DNA from: Sphingomonas lacusdianchii
GTDB lineage: Bacteria > Pseudomonadota > Alphaproteobacteria > Sphingomonadales > Sphingomonadaceae
Length of the DNA: 64,000 bases
NCBI RefSeq assembly: GCF_022664395.1
Contig: NZ_JAKRET010000003.1
Span: 62,001 to 126,000 of the forward strand
Direction of reading: 5' to 3'
The translations under genes were made by a program, and so were the position numbers. This document shows, piece by piece, positions 1-8,651 of the stretch (position 1 is its first letter; each line of letters starts with the position of its first letter). The notes under the pieces were generated by a model. It was not told the origin of the DNA and did no database searches. It saw only the letters and a list, made by a program, of their open reading frames with translations.

Positions 1-2
1 TG

Positions 3-1031
3 CAGGTATTGGTGGCACTCGGCGTCGGCGCGGCGATCGTCGTCGTGCTGCTGGTCGTGCGGCGCTGGGGCGTGCGGCTGTGTCGCAACGACCGCGCCGG
101 ATGGGGAACGGTCGCCGGACGGGCGGTGGCGCGGACCAGCATCTTCTTCATGGTGATGCTCGCCGCGAAGCTGGTCGATGGCTATGCCAGCGCGCCGCCG
201 ATGGTGACGGCGACGATCGAGTTCCTGTTCACCGTGGCGGCCGTGTTCCAGGCGGCGATCTGGGCGCGCGAAGTGATCCTCGGCGTGGTCGAGCGGCGGA
301 CGGCGAGCGACCATTATCATGGCGAGGCGCTGGCATCGGCGATGGGGCTGATCCGGCTGCTGGTCACTTTCGCATTGTTCTCGATCGCGCTGATCGTGGT
401 GCTCGACAATCTGGGCGTGAACGTCACCGGGCTGGTCGCGGGGCTCGGGGTCGGCGGCATCGCCGTCGGTCTGGCGGCGCAGGGAATCTTCGCCGATCTG
501 TTCGCGGCGCTCTCGATCATCTTCGACAAGCCGTTCCGGCGCGGCGACAATGTCAGCTACGACCAGACCAACGGATCGATCGCCGAAATCGGACTGAAAT
601 CGACGCGCATCCGGTCGATCACCGGCGAAGAGCGGATCATCTCGAACAAGAATCTGCTCGACAAGGAGATCACCAACAACAGCCGCCGCGAGCATCGCCG
701 CGCGTCGTTCGTGATCGGCGTCACCTATCAGACCGATCCCGATACCTGTGCGCGGATCCCGGCGATGCTGCGCGAGATCGTCGAGGCCGAACAGCGCGTG
801 TTCGTGCGCTGCGGCTTTGTCGGCTTCGGGGCGTCGAGCCTCGATTTCGAAGTGATCTTCGATTCGCCGGGCGTCGATTATGCGGCCTTTTACGACGGGC
901 GGACCGCGGTCGGCATCGCCATCCTGCGGCGCTTCAACGCCGAGGGGATCGAGATCGCCTATCCGACGCAGGTCAATCTGACGGCGCGTGCCGACGGGTC
1001 GATCGTCGACCCTGCCGCTGCGGCAAGCTGA
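3..1031 (+). CDS. Mechanosensitive ion channel, MscS family (5' partial)
   Basis: Small-conductance mechanosensitive channel of the inner membrane, which releases solutes on osmotic downshock. The frame is open to the left edge, so the true start is probably outside; the first possible in-window start is a TTG at 9. Several hydrophobic helices occupy about the first 170 residues. The pore-lining helix is recognisable as a Gly/Ala-rich stretch (GLGVGGIAVGLAAQGIFAD) near residue 145. It is followed by the beta domain (FDKPFRRGDNV) and the cytoplasmic alpha/beta domain. No partner gene is visible; the next gene is 110 nt away and unrelated. Family assignment is firm; the subfamily and full length cannot be judged. 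Confidence 0.9.
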   Translation, partial: QVLVALGVGAAIVVVLLVVRRWGVRLCRNDRAGWGTVAGRAVARTSIFFMVMLAAKLVDGYASAPPMVTATIEFLFTVAAVFQAAIWAREVILGVVERRTASDHYHGEALASAMGLIRLLVTFALFSIALIVVLDNLGVNVTGLVAGLGVGGIAVGLAAQGIFADLFAALSIIFDKPFRRGDNVSYDQTNGSIAEIGLKSTRIRSITGEERIISNKNLLDKEITNNSRREHRRASFVIGVTYQTDPDTCARIPAMLREIVEAEQRVFVRCGFVGFGASSLDFEVIFDSPGVDYAAFYDGRTAVGIAILRRFNAEGIEIAYPTQVNLTARADGSIVDPAAAAS

Positions 1032-1156
1032 ATTTTTCGAACATAGGGTTTGGATCGCCGGGACGTCGGCAATGCCACTTTCCCGGTTTCGGTGTGTTCC
1101 CGCTTGCGATTGCGCGGGTCGTGCCGCTATGCTTCCTCCGAATGAGGGAGAGGTCG

Positions 1157-1612
1157 GTGACGGCGATCACGGCGGAGGCGATGGCGGAACGGATCGGCAG
1201 CGAATGGCTGTCGGACTGGATGCTGCTCGACCAGTCGCGGATCACCGCCTTCGCAGACGCGACCGACGATCACCAGTTCATCCATGTCGATCCGCAGGCC
1301 GCCGCCGCGACGCCGTTCGGCGGCACGATCGCGCATGGCTTCCTGCTGTTGTCGCTGCTGCCGAAACTGGCGGCAAGCAGCGGAATGCCGGCGGTGTCGG
1401 GCGCGCGCATGGAAATCAATTACGGCGGCAACCGCGTGCGTTTCGTCCGGCCGGTGCGGTCGGGGTCACGCATTCGCGGGCGCTTCACGCTGATGGCGCT
1501 CGACCAGAAGCGGCCTGGCCAGTGGCAGCAGACCATCACCTATGCCGTCGAGGTCGACGGTAGCGACCAACCCGCGCTGATCGCCGAATGGATCAGCCAG
1601 ATCTTCACCTGA
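1157..1612 (+). CDS. MaoC-family dehydratase (hotdog fold)
   Basis: Predicted (R)-specific enoyl-CoA hydratase-like enzyme, 151 residues, the usual size for a single-hotdog MaoC protein. The hydratase signature is visible as [14 protein letters not shown] followed by [16 protein letters not shown], with the Asp and His expected in the active site. I chose the GTG at 1157 because a GGGAGAGG Shine-Dalgarno lies just upstream; an ATG at 1142 in the same frame is the alternative. The gene lies 14 nt before a thiolase on the same strand, so both probably act in acyl-CoA turnover. The exact acyl substrate cannot be told from sequence. Confidence 0.85.
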   Translation: MTAITAEAMAERIGSEWLSDWMLLDQSRITAFADATDDHQFIHVDPQAAAATPFGGTIAHGFLLLSLLPKLAASSGMPAVSGARMEINYGGNRVRFVRPVRSGSRIRGRFTLMALDQKRPGQWQQTITYAVEVDGSDQPALIAEWISQIFT

Positions 1613-1626
1613 ACCCGAGGACCATC

Positions 1627-2805
1627 ATGCGCTCAGCCGTCATCGTTTCGACCGCCCGTACCCCGATCGGCCGCGCCTATCGCGGGGCGTTCAACAACCT
1701 GCCCGCACCGACGCTGGCCGCGCATTCGATCCGCGCGGCGGTCGAACGCGCCGGGATCGAGGGGGGCGAGGTCGACGACGTGCTGTTCGGCGCAGCGCTG
1801 CAACAGGGACATCAGGCGGGTAATATCGCGCGGCAGGCGGCGTTGCGGGCCGGTCTGCCGGTGACGGTGTCGGGCATGTCGATCGACCGGCAATGCGCCA
1901 GCGGGCTGATGGCGATCGCCACCGCCGCCAAGCAGATCGTCCACGACCGCATGGACATTTGCGTCGCGGGCGGCGTCGAATCGATCAGCCTCGTCCAGAC
2001 GCCGCAGATGCGGATCGCCGCCGATCCCGAATTGCTGGCGATGCAGGGCGATATCTACATGCCGATGCTGCAGACGGCCGAGATCGTCGCCAAACGCTAC
2101 GGCATTTCGCGCGATCGGCAGGACGAGTATGCGCTCCAGTCACAGCAGCGCACCGCCGCCGCCCAGGCCGGCGGGCTGTTCGATGCCGAACTGGTGCCGG
2201 TGACCGCGACGATGAACGTCGTCGACAAGGCGACCAAGGAAGTGTCGACGCACGAAGTCACGCTGACCAAGGACGAAGGCAACCGCGCCGACACGACGCT
2301 GGAGAGATTGCAGTCGCTGAAGCCGGTGATGGGCGAACAGGCGGTCATCACCGCGGGCAATGCCAGCCAGTTGTCGGACGGGTCGTCATCCTGCGTGCTG
2401 ATGGAAGAGTCGGTCGCGTCGGCGCGCGGGTTGCAGCCGCTGGGCCGCTATGTCGGCATGGCGGTCGCCGGCACCAAGCCCGATGAAATGGGCATCGGGC
2501 CGATCTATGCGGTGCCGAAGCTGCTCGAGCGTTTCGACCTGACAATGGACGATATCGGGCTGTGGGAGCTGAACGAAGCGTTCGCGGTGCAGGTGCTGCA
2601 TTGCCAGGACGTGCTGGGCATTCCGAACGACCGGCTGAACGTCAATGGCGGCGCGATCTCGATCGGGCATCCCTATGGCATGTCGGGCGCGCGGATGACC
2701 GGGCATGCGCTGATCGAGGGCAAGCGGCGCGGGGTGAAATATGTCGTGGTGACGATGTGCGTCGGCGGCGGCATGGGCGCTGCCGGGTTGTTCGAGGTGC
2801 TCTGA
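1627..2805 (+). CDS. Acetyl-CoA C-acyltransferase (thiolase)
   Basis: Thiolase of 392 residues that cleaves or forms beta-ketoacyl-CoA. The nucleophilic cysteine is Cys90 in [13 protein letters not shown]. The GHP motif ([15 protein letters not shown]) and the C-terminal [15 protein letters not shown] carrying the second catalytic Cys are intact. It follows the MaoC hydratase by 14 nt with an ATG start, suggesting a two-gene fatty or aromatic acyl-CoA degradation unit. A rho-independent terminator stands downstream. Whether it is a FadA-type or a PhaA/AtoB-type thiolase cannot be settled here; FadA-like degradation is my preference because of the hydratase neighbour. Confidence 0.92.
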   Translation: MRSAVIVSTARTPIGRAYRGAFNNLPAPTLAAHSIRAAVERAGIEGGEVDDVLFGAALQQGHQAGNIARQAALRAGLPVTVSGMSIDRQCASGLMAIATAAKQIVHDRMDICVAGGVESISLVQTPQMRIAADPELLAMQGDIYMPMLQTAEIVAKRYGISRDRQDEYALQSQQRTAAAQAGGLFDAELVPVTATMNVVDKATKEVSTHEVTLTKDEGNRADTTLERLQSLKPVMGEQAVITAGNASQLSDGSSSCVLMEESVASARGLQPLGRYVGMAVAGTKPDEMGIGPIYAVPKLLERFDLTMDDIGLWELNEAFAVQVLHCQDVLGIPNDRLNVNGGAISIGHPYGMSGARMTGHALIEGKRRGVKYVVVTMCVGGGMGAAGLFEVL

Positions 2806-2849
2806 AGGTTTGGGGTGTCGCTCGCGTTGGTGGACACCCCCTCTCCCAA

Positions 2850-2879
2850 CCCTCTCCCGTGAAGGGGAGAGGGCTTTTT
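2850..2879. terminator. Rho-independent terminator between convergent genes
   Basis: A perfect 9-bp stem, CCCTCTCCC (2850-2858) and GGGAGAGGG (2865-2873), has a 6-nt loop and is followed by C and five Ts. It lies between the thiolase stop and the end of the convergent ilvE, so it can serve the plus strand directly. The related 'ctctcccaaccctctcccgtgaagggg' type of sequence is also a common dispersed repeat in such genomes. Confidence 0.75.
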
Positions 2880-3967
2880 CAGCCGATGCGTTGCATCCAG
2901 CCATGCGGATCGTTGCTGCGACCGCGCTGGATGTCGGTCAGTTGCTTGAGCAGCGCCTGGGTGCGCTCGCCCGGCCGGCCGCCGCCGATCTGAAAGCTGA
3001 AATCGGCCGAAGACACCTTGCCGATCGGGGTGACGACGGCGGCGGTACCGCAGGCGAACGCCTCGACCAGACGGCCGCTGGCGGCGTCGGCCTGCCACTG
3101 GTCGATCGAATAGCGTTCCTCGCGGACCTCGATCCCCTGATCGCGCGCCAGCGTCAGGATCGAATCACGGGTGATGCCGGGCAGGATCGTGCCGGTCAGC
3201 GGCGGGGTCAGCATCGTGCCGTCGTCGAACACGAAGAAGATGTTCATCCCGCCCAGTTCCTCGACCCAGCGGCGTTCGGCCGCATCGAGGAACACGACCT
3301 GATCGCAACCCTGCCGGATCGCTTCCGACTGGGCGAGCAGGCTGGCGGCGTAATTGCCGCCGCACTTGGCGTCGCCGGTGCCGCCGGGCGCGGCGCGGGT
3401 AAATTCCTTCGACACCCAGAGCGACACGCTCTTGGCGCCGCCGGGCCAGTAATTGCCGACCGCCGAGGCGATGACGCAGTAGAGATATTCCGCCGAAGGC
3501 TTCACGCCGAGGAACGTCTCGCTCGCGATCATGAACGGGCGCAGATACAAGGCGCTACCCTCGCCCGCCGGGATCCAGTCACGCTCGGCCAGCGTCAGTT
3601 CGCGGCACGAGGCGACGAACAGATCGTCGGGCAGTTCGGCCATGGCAAGCCGGTGCGCCGAGCGGCGGAACCGGGCAGCATTCTGTTCAGCACGGAACAG
3701 CGCGACACCGCCATCGGGCAGGGTATAGGCCTTGAGCCCCTCGAAGATTTCCTGCGCATAATGAAGGACGGCGGCGGCGGGGTCCATGACGATCGGCGCG
3801 CGTGCGGTGATCTTCGCGTCGTGCCAGCCCTTGTCCTCCGACCAGCGCATCGTCGCCATATGGTCGGTGAAGACGCGCCCAAAACGCGGATTTACGATCC
3901 GCGCCACCCGCTCGCTCGCCGCGACCGGGGTCGCATGGGGTTCGAAGGCGAAGGTCGGCTGCGTCAT
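2879..3967 (-). CDS. ilvE: Branched-chain amino acid aminotransferase
   Basis: PLP enzyme performing the last transamination of Leu, Ile and Val synthesis (and the first of their breakdown) in the cytosol. The protein is 362 residues, the class of longer, eukaryotic-like bacterial BCATs. The PLP lysine is Lys201 in GGTGDAKCGGNYAAS; the EIFEGLKAY and LDAAERRWVEELGGMN motifs of the family are present. The start at 3967 (MTQPTFAFEP) is preceded by AGGAC; an in-frame extension to 4057 exists but overlaps the divergent marR gene and looks non-coding. It is transcribed divergently from a MarR regulator. Confidence 0.93.
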   Translation of the reverse strand: MTQPTFAFEPHATPVAASERVARIVNPRFGRVFTDHMATMRWSEDKGWHDAKITARAPIVMDPAAAVLHYAQEIFEGLKAYTLPDGGVALFRAEQNAARFRRSAHRLAMAELPDDLFVASCRELTLAERDWIPAGEGSALYLRPFMIASETFLGVKPSAEYLYCVIASAVGNYWPGGAKSVSLWVSKEFTRAAPGGTGDAKCGGNYAASLLAQSEAIRQGCDQVVFLDAAERRWVEELGGMNIFFVFDDGTMLTPPLTGTILPGITRDSILTLARDQGIEVREERYSIDQWQADAASGRLVEAFACGTAAVVTPIGKVSSADFSFQIGGGRPGERTQALLKQLTDIQRGRSNDPHGWMQRIG

Positions 3968-4025
3968 GGCGTCCTCATGGATGAATGCTTGCGGTGGACT
4001 AGGCCGGATGGCAGAAATGGTCAAC

Positions 4026-4529
4026 ATGACTGCCCCAATATCGCCCGCCCAGCCCATGGCTGCATCCGCGCTGTTCCTGCGCGAGGCCGAGGTAAGGCGC
4101 GGGATCGAACTGCTTTATTTCGGCTACAGCCATTTGACGCGCTCGATCGACGAAGCGTTGGCCGCGCAGAATCTGGGGCGTGCGCATCACCGCGCGCTGT
4201 ATTTCATCGCAAGGCGGCCGGACCTGTCGGTCAGCGAGTTGCTGCGGTTGCTGGCGATCACCAAACAGTCGCTTGGGCGGGTGCTGAACGACCTGTCGGC
4301 GCGTGGGCTGGTCGAGAGCCGGGCGGGCGACCGCGATGCGCGGCAGCGACTGCTGAAACTGACGACCGAGGGACAGGCGCTGGAGGCGCGGCTGTACGAG
4401 ATGCTGAACGCCAAATTGTCGCGCGCCTATTCGGGTGCGGGGCAGGATGCGGTCAGCGGCTTCTGGGCAGTGCTCGAGGGGCTGATCCCGGCGGGGGACA
4501 AGGCGGCGGTGGCGGCGCTGGGGCGGTAG
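4026..4529 (+). CDS. MarR-family transcriptional regulator
   Basis: Winged-helix DNA-binding regulator, 167 residues. The recognition region reads LSVSELLRLLAITKQSLGRVLNDL and the wing LVESRAGDRDARQRLLKLT, the classical MarR DxRxxxL pattern. ATGs at 4008, 4017, 4026 and 4056 are in frame; none has a strong Shine-Dalgarno, and 4026 is a compromise. The gene is divergent from ilvE, with about 60 nt between the starts, and might control it, but no operator palindrome is obvious. Its stop codon lies 1 nt from the end of the convergent metallo-beta-lactamase gene. Confidence 0.85.
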   Translation: MTAPISPAQPMAASALFLREAEVRRGIELLYFGYSHLTRSIDEALAAQNLGRAHHRALYFIARRPDLSVSELLRLLAITKQSLGRVLNDLSARGLVESRAGDRDARQRLLKLTTEGQALEARLYEMLNAKLSRAYSGAGQDAVSGFWAVLEGLIPAGDKAAVAALGR

Positions 4530-4530
4530 G

Positions 4531-5385
4531 TCAGCGCGCTTCGTCGGCCATTCGCTGGTCGAGCCGCTGCGTCGCGGCGGCGGCATAGGCACGGCAGCCG
4601 TTCCGATCGACCAGAGGCTTGGTGCGTGCCAGCCGTTCGGCCATGTCGCTCGCGCCCGGATGCGGGGTGAGGACGATGTCGCACGGGAGTGCCGCGACCC
4701 TGGCGATCGTCTGGCGCAGCCGCGCGACATAGGCCGGATGGTCGCGGAAGCGATAGGCGTCCGACGATACCGCCGACAGGCTGTCGGCGAAGACGATGGT
4801 GCGGCACGTCCCGCCTTCACACGACCGCCACGACCAGCTCATACCGTCGGGCGAATGGCCCGGGGTCAGATGGGCGGTGAGGCGGAGCGGACCGAGCGTC
4901 ACCGGCTGCCCGTCGGTCAGGATGCCGGCTGCGGGAACGCGTTCCACGGGGGAGAGGATGTCGCGCTGCGGATCGTCGGCGGCGAACCGGCCGCGTTCGA
5001 CCACCTCGCGCGCGGCGGCACTGGCGAGCAGTGTCGCGCCGGTCGCACGGCGGAGCGCGGCGAGGCCGCCGGCATGGTCGATATGGCTGTGACTCATCAG
5101 CAACAGCTTCACGTCCTGCGGCCGGAAACCGAGCTTCCGGATGTTGGCGACGATCGACGGCACCGCCTCGGCGGTCGCAGCGTCGATGACGATATGCCCC
5201 TTCGGTCCGGCGATCAGCAGGACGGTGATACCGCAGGTGCCGATATCATAGACGTTGCCGTAGATGCGGACCGGCGGGGCGGGATCGCTCCAACCGTCCT
5301 TGCCGGCGCATTGCCGCGCGCGAGCGGCTACGTCGGCGGGCGGCGCAAGCGGCGCGGCGACCGCCAGCAAAGCGGCGACGATCAT
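4531..5385 (-). CDS. Subclass B3 metallo-beta-lactamase-like hydrolase
   Basis: Predicted secreted or periplasmic zinc hydrolase, 284 residues, starting with a short hydrophobic signal (MIVAALLAVAAPLAPPA). All class B3 zinc ligands can be placed: His99, His101, Asp103 and His104 (SHSHIDHAGG), His177 (TPGHSPDGMSW) and His242 (LTPHPGASD). The final Cys-containing loops (TCGI, SCEGGTC) resemble B3 enzymes with disulfides. The start overlaps the proC stop as ATGA, so it is the last gene of a YbjN-proC-lactamase group. Beta-lactam hydrolysis is a family inference; other B3-fold members hydrolyse other substrates. Confidence 0.82.
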   Translation of the reverse strand: MIVAALLAVAAPLAPPADVAARARQCAGKDGWSDPAPPVRIYGNVYDIGTCGITVLLIAGPKGHIVIDAATAEAVPSIVANIRKLGFRPQDVKLLLMSHSHIDHAGGLAALRRATGATLLASAAAREVVERGRFAADDPQRDILSPVERVPAAGILTDGQPVTLGPLRLTAHLTPGHSPDGMSWSWRSCEGGTCRTIVFADSLSAVSSDAYRFRDHPAYVARLRQTIARVAALPCDIVLTPHPGASDMAERLARTKPLVDRNGCRAYAAAATQRLDQRMADEAR

Positions 5386-6191
5386 GCCCGACCCCGTGCC
5401 GCCGCCGCCATCTCGGCATTGCGCCGTTCGGAAGCAGCCAGCGTCGCGGCGAGCAGGCGTTTGAGCGCATCATCGTCGTCGAGGACGTTCAAGCCCTGTC
5501 GTGTCGAACCGCCGGGGCTGGCGACACGATCGGCCAGCGTCGCGGGCGGGACATCGGCATCGGCCGCCATCGTCGCCGATCCCTGCACCGTGGCAATGGC
5601 GAGACGCTGCGCCTGCGCTTCCGGCAGGCCAAGTGCCGTGCCGGCCGCCGCCAGCGCGTCGATGAAGCGGAACACGAAGCCCGGACCGCAGCCCGACAAT
5701 GCCGTGACCGCATCGAACAATGCGGCATCGTCGATCCATTCGACCAGCCCCAGCGGCCGCATCAACGTCTCTGCCGTCGTGCGTGCGTCCGCATCCGATC
5801 CGTGCGAATGCAGCGCGACGACCCCCTGCCCGATCGCGACCGGCAAATTGGGCATGGCACGAACGATCGTCCCCGCATCGAACCGGTGAGCAAGCGCGGC
5901 TTCCTCGACGCCGGCAAGGATCGATATCAGCAGCGGCACGCCGGCAATGTGCGGCGCGAGCGCGGAGGCGACCGTGTCGAGTTGTTGCGGCTTCATCGCC
6001 AGCACGACGATCGCCGGCCGCTCGACCGGCGGCGTGGTCGCATGGGCGACGCCGCCGGGCAGGTCTCGCGGCGTCCGGGTAATGACCGTGACCGCCGCCG
6101 GATCGACACCGTCGGCGATCCATCGATCGAGCATCGCCCCGCCCATATTGCCGCAGCCGATCAGCCACAGCGGTCCGGGCAGGACGATCAT
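5382..6191 (-). CDS. proC: Pyrroline-5-carboxylate reductase
   Basis: NAD(P)H-dependent reductase that completes proline synthesis. The 269-residue length is normal. The Rossmann start (LWLIGCGNMGGAML), the conserved LAMKPQ-type strand (VVLAMKPQQLD) and the C-terminal signature region (DRVASPGGSTRQGL) are all present. The start at 6191 overlaps the upstream YbjN gene by ATGA, and its own stop overlaps the start of the metallo-beta-lactamase in the same way, implying translational coupling across three functionally unrelated genes. A longer in-frame extension upstream runs inside the YbjN gene and is rejected. Confidence 0.93.
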   Translation of the reverse strand: MIVLPGPLWLIGCGNMGGAMLDRWIADGVDPAAVTVITRTPRDLPGGVAHATTPPVERPAIVVLAMKPQQLDTVASALAPHIAGVPLLISILAGVEEAALAHRFDAGTIVRAMPNLPVAIGQGVVALHSHGSDADARTTAETLMRPLGLVEWIDDAALFDAVTALSGCGPGFVFRFIDALAAAGTALGLPEAQAQRLAIATVQGSATMAADADVPPATLADRVASPGGSTRQGLNVLDDDDALKRLLAATLAASERRNAEMAAAARGRA

Positions 6192-6688
6192 GCCTCGCCC
6201 TGCGTCTCGATCATCGACGCGGCGATCGCTTCCTTCGGCGTCTTGCCGCCCCACAGCACAAACTGGAACACCGGATAGAAGCGTTCGCATTCGTCGATCG
6301 CCGCATCGATCATCAATTCGGCCTGATCGATGGTCAGCGCCGGTTCGTCGCCCAGCATCGCCGCGTGGCGATAGAGCAGGATGCCGCTCGACGACCAGAG
6401 TTCGAAATGGCCGATCCACAGCTGTTCGTTGATCAGCCCGATAGTTTCGTAGATCGCGCCGCGCCGTTCGTCGGCGACGCGGATATCGGGGAGCGCTAGG
6501 AATTGCAGGACGCCATCTTCTCCGCGCCAGATCGCGCGGAGCTCGAATTCGGTCCAGCTCCCCTTCACATTCGCGACGATCTCGTCGCCGTCACGCTCAT
6601 GTTTCCAGCCGTGCGCCGCGAAATAGCGCTCCAGCGTATCGATCGGCACGGCGTCGTCGCCGTCCTCTTCCACTTCGTCCAACATCAT
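6188..6688 (-). CDS. YbjN domain-containing protein
   Basis: YbjN-family protein, 166 residues. The domain (type III secretion chaperone-like fold) covers most of the length, with motifs such as PIDTLERYFAAHGW near the N-terminus and ERFYPVFQFVLWGGKTPKEA near the end. E. coli YbjN is linked to stress and motility regulation, but no biochemical role is established for this branch. The double ATG at 6688/6685 is the start chosen; the frame continues upstream through low-complexity Arg-rich sequence that looks untranslated. First gene of the proC group. Confidence 0.82.
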   Translation of the reverse strand: MMLDEVEEDGDDAVPIDTLERYFAAHGWKHERDGDEIVANVKGSWTEFELRAIWRGEDGVLQFLALPDIRVADERRGAIYETIGLINEQLWIGHFELWSSSGILLYRHAAMLGDEPALTIDQAELMIDAAIDECERFYPVFQFVLWGGKTPKEAIAASMIETQGEA

Positions 6689-6752
6689 CCCCACGCCATA
6701 GACCCGCGCACTGCCCCCGTCACGCGCCAAGGCGCGCGACCCGCGGCGCGAA

Positions 6753-7049
6753 TCAGAGCGCGCCCTCACCCGCGCCGGGTGCATCGGGCGAGACCGGCTG
6801 TGCAACGCGCTGGCTGGCCTCAAGCGCGTCGAGCCGGGCGCGCAGCGCGTCGGCTTCGTCGCGGGCGGCGACGGCCATGGCCTTCACCACCTCGAATTCG
6901 TCGCGGCTGACAAAATCCATGCCGCCGAGGAACGTCTTGGCCCGCTCACGCGCAGCAGCCTCGCCTTCGCGGGCCATGCCGGCGATGGTGCCGGCGGCGC
7001 CGTTCACGAACTTGGCGAAATCGTCGAACAGGCGATTGTCGGACTGCAT
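6753..7049 (-). CDS. BMFP-domain accessory factor (UbiK-like)
   Basis: Short 98-residue protein of the BMFP/UbiK type: MQSDNRLFDDFAKFVNGAAGT at the N-terminus and a C-terminal coiled coil (EADALRARLDALE). In gammaproteobacteria UbiK assists the ubiquinone-synthesis complex; in alphaproteobacteria BMFP proteins have been described as membrane-fusogenic. The coiled coil and the FVSRDEFEVVKAMA segment fit the family well. Start at 7049 has AAGGA a few bases upstream. It stands alone between TspO and the YbjN gene on the same strand, 64 nt from the latter. Which of the two roles applies here is unknown. Confidence 0.8.
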   Translation of the reverse strand: MQSDNRLFDDFAKFVNGAAGTIAGMAREGEAAARERAKTFLGGMDFVSRDEFEVVKAMAVAARDEADALRARLDALEASQRVAQPVSPDAPGAGEGAL

Positions 7050-7089
7050 GGGAAATCCTTCCTTTGGCTGGGCGTCAATCCGCCCGCCG

Positions 7090-7644
7090 TCAAAGTGCGA
7101 TTTGGGTGGAATGGGCCGGCGGCACAAGGGTTTCGGCGTCGGGATTAAGCCGGTCGATCTGCCAGTTGAGCGCCGACGCGACCACCAGCCACGCCAGATA
7201 CGGCACCAGCAGCCACGCCGCGAGCGGACGGATCCGGCCGAAGGCGAAGGTCGTCGCCAGCGCCACGAAGAAGAGTGCGACGACCACGAACAGGGCCGCC
7301 GTCACCTGATGCGCACCGAAGAACAGCGGCGACCACACCAGGTTCAGCGCCATCTGTACGACGAACAGTCCGATCGCGACCCCGCGCCCCCGCGCGCCGC
7401 GCGCGCTCAGGACGATGGCGAGCGCAAGGCCGAGCAGGACGTAGAGGATCGACCATACCACCGGGAACGCCCATTCGGGCGGCCCGACCGGCGGCTGTTG
7501 CAGCATCCGGTACCAGCCATTCTGACTGCCCGACGCCACCAACTGGCCGGATGCGAAACCCAGCAGCAGGATCAGCGGCACGCACACCACGGCCCGCCGC
7601 AGGAACTCCGAACGCAACTGCCACTTCGACGCGATTTCGTTCAT
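7090..7644 (-). CDS. TspO/MBR-family tryptophan-rich sensory protein
   Basis: Five-helix integral membrane protein, 184 residues. TspO hallmarks are present: WYRMLQQPPVGPPEWAFPVVW, LNLVWSPLFFG and a final LNWQIDRLNP. Bacterial TspO binds porphyrins and has been tied to tetrapyrrole and stress regulation, notably in phototrophic alphaproteobacteria. The start at 7644 (MNEIASKW) follows a GGGGGCGGG stretch; an in-frame ATG at 7683 is possible. No tetrapyrrole genes adjoin it, so the ligand is open. Confidence 0.9.
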   Translation of the reverse strand: MNEIASKWQLRSEFLRRAVVCVPLILLLGFASGQLVASGSQNGWYRMLQQPPVGPPEWAFPVVWSILYVLLGLALAIVLSARGARGRGVAIGLFVVQMALNLVWSPLFFGAHQVTAALFVVVALFFVALATTFAFGRIRPLAAWLLVPYLAWLVVASALNWQIDRLNPDAETLVPPAHSTQIAL

Positions 7645-7725
7645 CCCGCCCCCCGGTGCCGGCCCCGCCCCATGCGCGGCCATACAGGCGGCAGTGCTTG
7701 CTGCGTGCGCTGCGTCATTGCAAGC

Positions 7726-8472
7726 CTAAGCGGCGGATTCGGGCGCGGTGGCGGCGATCAGGAACTCGATATTGCCTTCGGGACCGGTGATCGGGCTGCG
7801 ATCGATGCCGATCACCTGCCAGCCGAGGCCGGTCAGCCATGCCGAGACTTCCTCGCAGACCCGGGCATGGATGGCGGGATCGCGGACCACGCCGCCCTTG
7901 CCGACCTCTTCGCGCCCCGCCTCGAACTGCGGCTTGATAAGCGCGAGCAGCCGTCCACCGGGCTTTACGAAGCCGAGGGGCACGGCAAGCACCTTGGACA
8001 AAGCGATGAAGCTGGCGTCGCAGACGACCAGATCGACGGACTCGGGAATATGCGCGGGCGTCAGCAGCCGCGCGCTCAATTGTTCGAGGACGATGACGCG
8101 CGAATCCTGGCGCAGCTTCCACGCCAGCTGGTTGGTGCCACTGTCGACGGCATAGACGCGTGTCGCGCCGCCGGTCAGCAGCACGTCGGTAAAGCCGCCG
8201 GTCGACGATCCGACATCGAGCGCGATCGCCTGCGCCACGTCCCAGCCGAAATGGTCGAGGCCGTGTGCCAGCTTCACCCCGCCGCGCGATACCCAGGGGT
8301 GATCGCGCCCGCGCACATCGAGCACCGCATCGTCGGGCAGTTGCTGGCCCGGCTTGTCGACCTTACGATCGCCCAAGAACACCAGCCCAGCCATGATGAG
8401 CGCCTGGGCGCGGGTGCGGCTCTCGGCGAGGCCGCGGTCGACGAGCATCTGGTCCGCGCGTTGCTTTGCCAT
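7726..8472 (-). CDS. tlyA: TlyA-family rRNA 2'-O-methyltransferase / hemolysin-like
   Basis: SAM-dependent methyltransferase of 248 residues. An S4 RNA-binding domain covers about residues 1-60 (QRADQMLVDRGLAESRTRAQ), followed by an FtsJ/RrmJ-like Rossmann domain with the SAM-binding ALDVGSSTGGFTDVL. In actinobacteria TlyA 2'-O-methylates 16S and 23S rRNA cytidines; the same reaction is inferred here. Start at 8472 (MAKQRAD). A 180-nt gap separates it from the divergent hydrolase gene at 8652, leaving room for both promoters. The upstream frame extension is low-complexity and not supported. Confidence 0.88.
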   Translation of the reverse strand: MAKQRADQMLVDRGLAESRTRAQALIMAGLVFLGDRKVDKPGQQLPDDAVLDVRGRDHPWVSRGGVKLAHGLDHFGWDVAQAIALDVGSSTGGFTDVLLTGGATRVYAVDSGTNQLAWKLRQDSRVIVLEQLSARLLTPAHIPESVDLVVCDASFIALSKVLAVPLGFVKPGGRLLALIKPQFEAGREEVGKGGVVRDPAIHARVCEEVSAWLTGLGWQVIGIDRSPITGPEGNIEFLIAATAPESAA

Positions 8473-8651
8473 GGCATGCGCATGGCGCGAGTTTCGACTG
8501 GTCGCAACCCTTGATCCGTTGGACGAATGGCTATTGCCTATTCGATCAGTAGGAATATCTTGTTCATCGGAGGCTGACCCGGACCCGACCCCCTCCCTAA
8601 AGCTGACGGGTCGGCCTTCACTGTTTCGAACCGAACCGCAGGAGAGTGACG

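Noticed and set aside
80..1141. N-terminal extension of the MaoC gene over the MscS gene
   Set aside because: It reads the MscS gene in another frame and is Arg-rich; MaoC homology begins only after 1157.
2810..4588. A 592-codon plus-strand frame across ilvE
   Set aside because: It is antisense to ilvE, which has complete PLP and family motifs; the product is low-complexity and would also overlap marR in a different frame.
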